A stretch of DNA of 6,246 bases. Origin: Armatimonadota bacterium. GTDB lineage: Bacteria > Vulcanimicrobiota > JACPDS01. Each line of letters starts with the position of its first letter. Position 1 is the first letter of the stretch. Location: contig JACPDS010000182.1 of NCBI GenBank assembly GCA_016183885.1, positions 1 to 6,246 on the forward strand, given 5' to 3'. The position numbers and the translations under genes are program-made. Of the stretch, positions 1-4,809 are shown piece after piece. Under the pieces are notes generated by a model. The model saw nothing but the letters and a program-made list of their open reading frames with translations. It ran no database searches and was not told the DNA's origin.

Positions 1-1
1 A

Positions 2-46
2 AAAAGATTTAAAAATTTACTAAAGAGAAAAAAGCTATTTTTTTAG
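2..46 (+). other. Likely out-of-frame upstream end of the DUF1786 gene
   Basis: Of the three plus-strand frames entering from the left edge, only the one starting at position 2 is free of an early stop; it runs to TAG at 44-46. The frame of the downstream DUF1786 gene is closed by TAA at 10-12, and the third frame by TAA at 21-23. The downstream frame from 13 to 57 reads KFTKEKKAIFLGGNL directly before MGGGP. As I recall the family, the stretch just before its conserved MGGGP motif has this character. The coding sequence therefore seems to cross from one frame to the other between about 11 and 44. Candidate points are an A5 run (11-15), an A AAA AAG heptamer (28-34) and a T7 run (38-44). It could be a mutation, programmed slippage or an assembly error. 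Confidence 0.5.
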
Positions 47-50
47 GGGG
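45..50 (+). promoter_or_regulatory. Shine-Dalgarno-like AGGGGG before the ATG at 58
   Basis: AGGGGG sits seven bases before the ATG at 58, a normal spacing, and could pair with the 16S anti-SD through G-U wobble. It would allow a shortened DUF1786 protein to start at 58. The same bases also encode the Leu-Gly-Gly stretch expected before MGGGP in the full-length family, so the match may be a coincidence of coding. It resembles the AGGGGGG in front of the TPR gene. Confidence 0.4.
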
Positions 51-57
51 CAATTTA

Positions 58-924
58 ATGGGGGGAGGACCGATTAATTTTGCCGTAAAAGAACATTTAA
101 AAGCAGGACTTAAAGTTTATGCCGCTCCTTTAGCCGCTAAAACTATTTATGACGACTTAGAAAAAGTAAAAGCTCAAGGAGTAAAGATTACTTCAAAATT
201 CCCTCAAGGCGCTGAAATTTTATTTTTAAAAGATTTTAATCTTAAATTGTTAGAAGAATTTTTAACTCAATTGGAAGTTAAATTACCTAATAAATTTGCC
301 ATTGCATGTCAAGATCATGGAGAAAGTTTAAAAATAAGCAATCGAATTTTTCGCTTTCAATTTTGGGAAAAATTTGTAAATTCTGGAGGGAATATTTTAA
401 ATTTAATTTACGGGAAAATACCTTCTTTTTTTGCCAGAATGCTGGCTATCAGGAGAGATTCACCCGGCGCGCTGGTAATGGATACTTGTTCTGCGGCAAT
501 CTGGGGAGCTTTAGAAGATGATTATGTAAAAAAAGTTTCTAAAAAAGGGGTAGTAATTTTAAATTTAGGCAATCATCATTTATTAGGTATTTTATTGAAA
601 AAAGAAAAAGTTTTTGGAGTATTGGAACATCATTTACATCTTTTAAATAAAGTAAAAATTAAAGAATTGATTAATAAATTTATAAATGGTCGTCTTACAT
701 TTAAAGAAGTTTATTCTCAAGGAGGGCATGGCTGCATTATTAGCCCTGAATATTTAAATTATAAAAAATTTGATAAACTAGCAGTAATCGGCCCTCAAAG
801 AGAAATCTTGAAAGGAGAAAAAGTTTATTTTGCTTCTCCTTACGGAGATATGATGCTTACAGGCGCTTTTGGCTTAATTGCGGCTTATAAGAGAAAGTTT
901 AGTCAATTACAGGAACAGGGATAA
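58..924 (+). CDS. DUF1786 family protein, N-terminally incomplete
   Basis: This looks like a DUF1786 protein (often labelled 'putative pyruvate formate-lyase activating enzyme', although no radical-SAM CxxxCxxC is visible). Recognised family stretches, numbered from the ATG at 58, are MGGGP (1-5), the AxKxHLKAGLKVYAAPLAAKTIYD region (10-32), CQDHG (84-88), SNRIFRF (94-100), MDTCSAAIWGAL (141-152), LGNHH (170-174), EHH (190-192), GGHG (222-225) and SPYGDMMLTGAFG (260-272). The glycine-rich DT and GN motifs suggest an actin/sugar-kinase-like (ASKHA) nucleotide fold, but that is inference and the function is unknown. The family usually has an additional N-terminal segment before MGGGP. Here it is missing or in another frame, so 58 is the first usable ATG rather than the ancestral start. 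The last 26 bases overlap the convergent metallopeptidase gene. Cys144 replaces a glycine I recall as usual in the DTG motif. Family assignment is fairly secure; molecular role is not. Confidence 0.82.
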   Translation: MGGGPINFAVKEHLKAGLKVYAAPLAAKTIYDDLEKVKAQGVKITSKFPQGAEILFLKDFNLKLLEEFLTQLEVKLPNKFAIACQDHGESLKISNRIFRFQFWEKFVNSGGNILNLIYGKIPSFFARMLAIRRDSPGALVMDTCSAAIWGALEDDYVKKVSKKGVVILNLGNHHLLGILLKKEKVFGVLEHHLHLLNKVKIKELINKFINGRLTFKEVYSQGGHGCIISPEYLNYKKFDKLAVIGPQREILKGEKVYFASPYGDMMLTGAFGLIAAYKRKFSQLQEQG

Positions 925-2542
925 TTTTTCTTTCTTTTTCCATATAAGCGGCTTTATATAATTGATTATTGCCTTTAAGGTATCCTCCGCCCTTTCCTTG
1001 ATGCCGGCAGATTAAATTTTCTCTTATAATTTCTTTTAAGCCTAAAATATTTCTGGATATTTTTTCCTTGCTAACAGGGTCAAAATTAAAATGAAAAAGC
1101 TTTCCTTTTTGATTGAAAGCTAGAGAAACTCCTCCGCTTAAATTTACAGAATATTCTTGATATCTGCCGCAGCTTTTATCTAAAGGAATATCTTTAGCAA
1201 ATTTATAATGGATAAAGGTTTCGCCTTTTTGATTAGTAAAAATTTCTTCTACTTTTAAGTTTATATTTTCAGGCAGATTAAGTCTCTTTAAATTTTGTTT
1301 TAATAAATTTATTGCGCCTTTAGAAATATTTATTTTAGGTAAATTAATTTCAGGGAGAGGATGATCAACTTCCTCTAAATCTTTTAAAGAAAGAATTTTC
1401 CGCTCTTTAAAAATATTTTTTAAGATTTCTTTATATTTTCCTCCAAAAATATTTTTTTCTGCCGATAGCATAGCTTTGGCAATTTCATTATATGTTCCTG
1501 AATTGCGGGGTGAAAGTTCTATTCCGTAAGTGAAAATTTTACTTAAAACATCTCGAGCTTGAGTTAAAGCTGTTTTATCGTCTAAATTTTGATTTTTAAA
1601 TTCTTTAAAAAGGCTTGTTAAAATATCATAAAAAGCAGCCGTAAAAAGTCGAGAAAAATTATGCGCTTCTCCTGTAAGCGTATTTTCATCATTACTATTA
1701 GGCAGAGTATTGGGATCGGCATATTTAAAATTATTTAAGGCTGAACGAAGATAAATTCTATTGTCATCATTGGGATCTTGATTAGCAAGATGAACGGCTT
1801 TCCCAAATTCTTCTCCCAATCTTGTGATTAAAGATTCTTTGGTTAGGTCTCCCTTAGTTTCAGATATAACTTTATCAAGATTATCTTCATCCTGCAGGGC
1901 TAACATCATAGCGGTAATATCTCCAAAAGCTTCGTGAAAAGCTCTTATTTCTTTATCAAATGAATAAAGATAACCCGGCCGTAATCCGTCTAAAGCAGCA
2001 TGTCCTCCTTCATGAGAAACTACATCCTGTGATTGAGAAGTTTGGACAATTTTTTTAAGTTCGGGCGAATTAAAATAAAAAAAGCTTACGTTTTCTCCCC
2101 AACGGTCGTAATAAGCATTTTTACCCTCCTGAGCATGTGGTAAAACAAAAATTTGTTCTTTAGCAAAAGCCCAAGGAATTTTTCTTCCCAGAAGTTTTTC
2201 GAACATGGCAAGAGTTCGATAAGCTATATTATGAGCATTTACTTGATCAAATTGAGGAGTGCTCAAGGCATAAAAATAATTCCCGTCTGGATCAGCAATA
2301 GCTATAGGGTTATTTCTATCCTGTGTAACAACTCTTTTTCCAATTAAATTTTTACCTGCCTCTTCTTGAGGGATTTCTACAGTTTTTACTTCAGAAACTA
2401 AAGGATCTTGAGGGAGAGTATTTACTTTAATATCTTTAGAAATAGTTACTTCATCTTTTGGATTTTCTAATCTAGATGGAGCTTTAGTTTGAATTATAGA
2501 GACTGAAGTTTTTTTTGTTAAATCTTCAACTTTTTTAAGCAT
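899..2542 (-). CDS. Thermolysin-like (gluzincin) zinc metallopeptidase without signal peptide
   Basis: A 547-aa putative zinc endopeptidase of the M4/gluzincin type. Visible parts in order: a polar, probably disordered N-terminus (1-65); a start-of-domain segment with IADPDGNYFYAL (82-93) and an AHNIAYRTLAMFEKLLG helix (103-119); NAYY (142-145), matching the substrate-binding NAFW edge strand of thermolysin; HEGGH (177-181), the HExxH zinc and catalytic motif; HEAFGD (203-208), whose Glu204 and Asp208 correspond to thermolysin's third ligand Glu166 and Asp170; and GEAHNFSRLFTAAFY (291-305), whose His294 fits the transition-state histidine (His231). Residues about 395-547 match nothing I recognise. 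All catalytic residues seem present, so activity is likely. Oddly for this usually secreted class there is no signal peptide, membrane segment or evident propeptide, so it is either cytoplasmic or exported by a non-Sec route. The start is fixed by a strong SD (AGAAGGAG, 6-base spacing). It lies 114 bases downstream of the 304-aa gene, probably in one transcript. Confidence 0.8.
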   Translation of the reverse strand: MLKKVEDLTKKTSVSIIQTKAPSRLENPKDEVTISKDIKVNTLPQDPLVSEVKTVEIPQEEAGKNLIGKRVVTQDRNNPIAIADPDGNYFYALSTPQFDQVNAHNIAYRTLAMFEKLLGRKIPWAFAKEQIFVLPHAQEGKNAYYDRWGENVSFFYFNSPELKKIVQTSQSQDVVSHEGGHAALDGLRPGYLYSFDKEIRAFHEAFGDITAMMLALQDEDNLDKVISETKGDLTKESLITRLGEEFGKAVHLANQDPNDDNRIYLRSALNNFKYADPNTLPNSNDENTLTGEAHNFSRLFTAAFYDILTSLFKEFKNQNLDDKTALTQARDVLSKIFTYGIELSPRNSGTYNEIAKAMLSAEKNIFGGKYKEILKNIFKERKILSLKDLEEVDHPLPEINLPKINISKGAINLLKQNLKRLNLPENINLKVEEIFTNQKGETFIHYKFAKDIPLDKSCGRYQEYSVNLSGGVSLAFNQKGKLFHFNFDPVSKEKISRNILGLKEIIRENLICRHQGKGGGYLKGNNQLYKAAYMEKERKIIPVPVID

Positions 2543-2548
2543 TTTATT

Positions 2549-2556
2549 CTCCTTCT
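2549..2556 (-). promoter_or_regulatory. Ribosome binding site of the metallopeptidase gene
   Basis: On the minus strand this reads AGAAGGAG, followed by the six bases AATAAA and then ATG at 2542. It is a strong SD at ideal spacing and decides the start codon. An independent SD this good means the gene can be translated on its own even though it is probably co-transcribed with the gene before it. Confidence 0.8.
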
Positions 2557-2656
2557 ATTTATTTTTTTAGCAGTATTTTTTTATTATTTATTTACCTGCA
2601 TAAATACCTCGCTTCTTTTTCGCTTTTCTTTCTTTCTATTCATTAATCACTATAAA

Positions 2657-3571
2657 CTATTCACTCTCTATAGCTTTTTTAATTTGATCATGAGTAATAA
2701 AAGGTTTAATACAACTAACTTCTTTTTCTTCTTCAATTACTTCTTTATAGGTGTGATCGGCAGGGTTTTCTCTCCAGAGCGATTTTTTATTAACCCAGCT
2801 TACTTCATACGAACCGTCTTTATTAAGCAAGGCTTTATCGGTATCTTTTGAGACGTCGGGGAAATTGTAAAGAATTAATTTTCCATCAGGTCGTAAAGTT
2901 TCATCATCTAAATATCGGCCCAGTAAGTTTCCCCAGCGAAATTCAAGTTTGCCGTTAGATTTACAAGTTTGATGGAGATTATTATAAAAACTGTATTCTG
3001 CCCAAGCTTTTTTAGCTAAATTAGGATCTTTTTTATCATCATCGCTTAAATGGTAATTTCTTGCCCCGGAGCGCTCTCTTATTTCTATTTTAGCGCCTTT
3101 CCCATCGTAATTTTCTAAAATAATATATTCTTCTTGTAAAAAATCTTTTTTAAATTCTACCGGAATAAATTTTCCTTGATAGTTTGCCCGAAGTTTTGTT
3201 GGAGCGCCATTTTCATCTGTTTCCAGAATTTCTATTTTTACTTCATTAGGCAGAATAATAGCGCCTTGGCTGGTTTTAGGGTCCAATCTTTCCTTTAATC
3301 CATTTTTGTATATATTAGTAACTGTTCCATCAGGATTAGTAATTTGTCCAGCAACATTCTCCGGCTTCCAATCAGGTTTAGGCTTCATCCAATCAGGCTT
3401 CTCCGGTTGAGGCGCGGGATTATTAGCAAAAAGATATTTGCGGATTTTTTCAAGATTGGCGGGAGTTAAAGTTAAATTAAGTAAAGGCGTATTTTGCCCT
3501 TTAGCGGCACTTTTTATAGCGGTATTATGATTAGCGGAAGCTAAAGCGTTATTTTTAATACTTTGAGTCAT
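2657..3571 (-). CDS. Unrecognised 304-aa protein upstream of the metallopeptidase
   Basis: I do not recognise this protein. It is hydrophilic, with no signal peptide or membrane segment. Residues 1-35 are rich in Asn, Ala, Ser, Thr, Gln and Lys and look disordered. A short helix (LTPANLEKIRKYLF, 35-48) follows, then a proline/tryptophan linker at 52-73 in which KPDW occurs twice (58-61 and 65-68). Residues 77-94 (ITNPDGTVTNIYKNGLKE) resemble a single MORN/YwqK-like 'DGxxxxxYxNG' beta-hairpin. The rest (100-304) alternates beta-like strands and charged stretches, with a second NKDGSYEV hairpin at 250-257 and two cysteines (203 and 287). Translation is supported by a near-perfect SD (AAGGAGG, 7-base spacing). 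It is the first gene of the leftward unit and directly precedes the metallopeptidase, so it may be that enzyme's partner, inhibitor or substrate, or share its export route; all of this is inference. Its stop codon lies within a short TATTCACT-type repeat. Confidence 0.7.
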   Translation of the reverse strand: MTQSIKNNALASANHNTAIKSAAKGQNTPLLNLTLTPANLEKIRKYLFANNPAPQPEKPDWMKPKPDWKPENVAGQITNPDGTVTNIYKNGLKERLDPKTSQGAIILPNEVKIEILETDENGAPTKLRANYQGKFIPVEFKKDFLQEEYIILENYDGKGAKIEIRERSGARNYHLSDDDKKDPNLAKKAWAEYSFYNNLHQTCKSNGKLEFRWGNLLGRYLDDETLRPDGKLILYNFPDVSKDTDKALLNKDGSYEVSWVNKKSLWRENPADHTYKEVIEEEKEVSCIKPFITHDQIKKAIESE

Positions 3572-3578
3572 TTTTTGA

Positions 3579-3585
3579 CCTCCTT
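3579..3585 (-). promoter_or_regulatory. Ribosome binding site of the 304-aa gene
   Basis: The minus strand reads AAGGAGG, then TCAAAAA and ATG at 3571. This is almost a full anti-SD complement at seven-base spacing, and it is the strongest translation signal in the window, suggesting high expression of this unknown protein when transcribed. Confidence 0.85.
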
Positions 3586-3615
3586 AAATTTTTGAGTTTT
3601 ATTAAAACTAACTTT

Positions 3616-3643
3616 TAAATACCGACAAAATTAATAAAGTCAA
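3616..3643 (-). promoter_or_regulatory. Candidate sigma-70 promoter for the leftward unit
   Basis: On the minus strand TTGACT (complement of 3638-3643, five of six matches to TTGACA) is followed after 16 bases by TATTTA (3616-3621), a weak -10 with three of six matches. The resulting leader would be roughly 35-40 bases before the ATG at 3571. The two copies of the 21-bp direct repeat fall on the spacer and just upstream of the -35, so a protein binding them would act on this promoter. The -35 is good and the -10 poor, so it may need an activator or be wrong. Confidence 0.4.
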
Positions 3644-3662
3644 TACCGAAAATATTAATAAA
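3618..3662. repeat. Imperfect 21-bp direct repeat, two copies at 24-bp period
   Basis: Copy 1 is 3618-3638 and copy 2 is 3642-3662. Both begin AATACCGA and end ATTAATAAA, and they differ at only two of 21 positions (copy offsets 9 and 12). The start-to-start distance is 24 bp. The pair lies in the divergent intergenic region, over the likely leftward promoter. The ACCG core is unusual in such AT-rich DNA, which suggests selection, most simply as tandem sites for a regulator. Confidence 0.75.
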
Positions 3663-3664
3663 AT

Positions 3665-3694
3665 GTTAAAATTTTGTTAAAATAAAGTTAAAAT
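3665..3694 (+). promoter_or_regulatory. Three GTTAAAAT direct repeats at exact 11-bp period
   Basis: Exact GTTAAAAT octamers begin at 3665, 3676 and 3687, separated by AT-only triplets (TTT, AAA). An 11-bp period puts all copies on the same face of the helix. It is the architecture of operators bound by OmpR/PhoB-type winged-helix response regulators (pho boxes are 7-bp motifs in 11-bp direct repeats). The array ends about 15 bases before a TATTAT that could be the -10 of the TPR gene. The repeats are plain to see; the regulator class is inference. Confidence 0.5.
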
Positions 3695-3708
3695 TTAAAA
3701 AAGGAGCT

Positions 3709-3714
3709 TATTAT
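3709..3714 (+). promoter_or_regulatory. Candidate -10 element for the TPR gene
   Basis: TATTAT matches the -10 consensus in five of six positions. No TTGACA-like -35 stands at the proper distance; the GTTAAAAT array occupies that place, as in activator-dependent promoters. Transcription would start near 3721, leaving a leader of about 45 bases. TAGAAT at 3722-3727 is an equally good hexamer, so the exact site is uncertain. Confidence 0.25.
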
Positions 3715-3756
3715 ATTAATCTAGAATTTCTGTTAATAGTTTAATAATATCCGTTT

Positions 3757-3763
3757 AGGGGGG
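3757..3763 (+). promoter_or_regulatory. Ribosome binding site of the TPR gene
   Basis: AGGGGGG lies only three bases before the ATG at 3767. It is G-rich rather than the canonical AGGAGG used by the two minus-strand genes, but can pair through G-U wobble. It supports the start, which also gives a proper signal peptide. Confidence 0.6.
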
Positions 3764-3766
3764 AAA

Positions 3767-4714
3767 ATGTTAAAGAGAATTTTAATACTTAGTTTAGTTT
3801 TATTTTTATTTAATTTTGGAGCAGTCTATTCTCAAACTGACGATCCATCCAAGGAACAGCATTATCAGCAAGGGAAAAAGTATTATAAAGAGGGAAATTT
3901 AAATAAAGCTTTGGAAGAGCTTAATTTAGCCATTAAAGTTAACCCTAAATATGCTAATATTTATAATTATATTGGTTTAATTTATAATGACATGAATAAA
4001 ATTGATGAAGCGGTTTCTTATTATAAAAAAGCTCTTGAACTAGAACCTAAATTTGAAATAGCTTATTATAATTTAGCTTATGCTTATTTTGATCTGGGTA
4101 AATATAATGAAGCTATGCCGAACTTTCAAAAAGCCATTGAATTAAATCCGAATTCACCCGAAGATCATAAAGGATTAGGCGAATGTTATACAGCTTTAGG
4201 GAAATACGACGATGCCATTTCTGAATATAATAAAGCTTTGAAAATTGATATACATTATGTTCAAGCTTATTATTATTTAGGAGAAGCTTATTATTTAAAA
4301 GGAAATATTGATGAAGCGGTTTCTCAATGGAGAAAAGCTGTTATTGAAGAGCCAAAATATATAATGGCGCATTACAGCTTAGGATGGGCTTATTTTAAAT
4401 TGGGAAATTTTGAAGATGCTATTTCTGAATTAAAGAAGGCTATAGAAATTAAACCAGACTTTGCCAATGCTCATAATCGTTTGGGATTAGTCTATCATGA
4501 ACAAAATAAATATGACGATGCTATAGCTGAATATAAAAAAGCTTTAGAGTTAGATAAAGAATTTATAATTAGTTATTATAATTTAGGCGTGGCTTATTAT
4601 AATAAAGCTGATAAGAATAATGCCATAACTTATTTTAAAAAATATCTAGCATCTGCTCCGGAAGGCGAATTTGCTATTCAAAGCCGCAAGTATTTAGATG
4701 ATTTGCAGAAATGA
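3767..4714 (+). CDS. Exported TPR-repeat protein
   Basis: A 315-aa protein with a Sec signal peptide and eight tandem tetratricopeptide repeats. Residues 1-22 show a KR n-region, a hydrophobic core (5-17) and a likely signal peptidase I site VYS|QTDD after Ser22. There is no lipobox cysteine, so it should be periplasmic or secreted rather than a lipoprotein. Repeats of exactly 34 residues cover about 29-300, with the usual landmarks G/Y in helix A, A-x-xxYxKA in helix B and a turn proline at 60, 94, 128, 196 and 230 (Ile162 and Lys264 replace it in two repeats). The closing segment FAIQSRKYLDDLQK caps the solenoid. TPR arrays bind other proteins; no enzymatic domain is fused, so this is probably a scaffold or assembly factor with unknown partners. 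It is transcribed alone, divergently from the metallopeptidase unit, and is followed by a terminator. Confidence is high for fold and export, low for role. Confidence 0.92.
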   Translation: MLKRILILSLVLFLFNFGAVYSQTDDPSKEQHYQQGKKYYKEGNLNKALEELNLAIKVNPKYANIYNYIGLIYNDMNKIDEAVSYYKKALELEPKFEIAYYNLAYAYFDLGKYNEAMPNFQKAIELNPNSPEDHKGLGECYTALGKYDDAISEYNKALKIDIHYVQAYYYLGEAYYLKGNIDEAVSQWRKAVIEEPKYIMAHYSLGWAYFKLGNFEDAISELKKAIEIKPDFANAHNRLGLVYHEQNKYDDAIAEYKKALELDKEFIISYYNLGVAYYNKADKNNAITYFKKYLASAPEGEFAIQSRKYLDDLQK

Positions 4715-4742
4715 AATAAAGTTAATTAATGCAAAATTTCGC

Positions 4743-4758
4743 ATGTGAAGTATCACAT
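4743..4758. repeat. Perfect hairpin ATGTGA-AGTA-TCACAT
   Basis: A perfect 6-bp inverted repeat with a four-base loop, 28 bases after the TPR stop codon. It abuts the terminator hairpin and shares its last base (4758) with that stem. As DNA it could be an operator with a 4-bp spacer; as RNA it is a small hairpin. It belongs to a GC-richer island (about 4740-4779) in otherwise AT-rich sequence. Confidence 0.5.
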
Positions 4759-4788
4759 CCCGACGCAACATCGCGGGAGTATTTTTTT
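4758..4788 (+). terminator. Rho-independent terminator after the TPR gene
   Basis: TCCCG-A-CG (4758-4765) pairs with CGCGGGA (4772-4778), forming a 7-bp GC-rich stem with one bulged A (4763) and the loop CAACAT. Seven T residues follow at 4782-4788, three bases beyond the stem. It lies 43 bases after the TPR stop. It works in the plus direction only, since no T tract follows on the other strand. Confidence 0.75.
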
Positions 4789-4809
4789 AATTCTATTTCT
4801 ATTTAGTTT

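Noticed and set aside
306..521. 71-codon plus-strand reading frame
   Set aside because: It lies wholly inside the DUF1786 gene in another frame, has no SD and encodes nothing recognisable.
812..841. 8-bp inverted repeat AAGGAGAA/TTCTCCTT as a terminator of the metallopeptidase transcript
   Set aside because: It encodes conserved DUF1786 sequence, has a 14-base loop and no T tract on the minus strand; the pairing is probably a by-product of coding.
2153..2347. 64-codon plus-strand reading frame
   Set aside because: It is antisense to the metallopeptidase N-terminal region, with no SD and no family resemblance.
3618..3694. CRISPR-like or replication-origin iterons
   Set aside because: Only two 21-bp copies with 3-bp spacing and three 8-bp copies; there are no spacers, no cas or replication gene, and no DnaA boxes were seen. 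A promoter operator is simpler.
3701..3706. AAGGAG in the divergent intergenic region
   Set aside because: No ATG, GTG or TTG start follows at usable distance, and a TAG comes soon after, so it cannot start a leader peptide.
4743..4758. CRP-type site (TGTGA...TCACA)
   Set aside because: The spacer between half-sites is 4 bases, not the 6 required by CRP, and it lies next to a terminator rather than a promoter.
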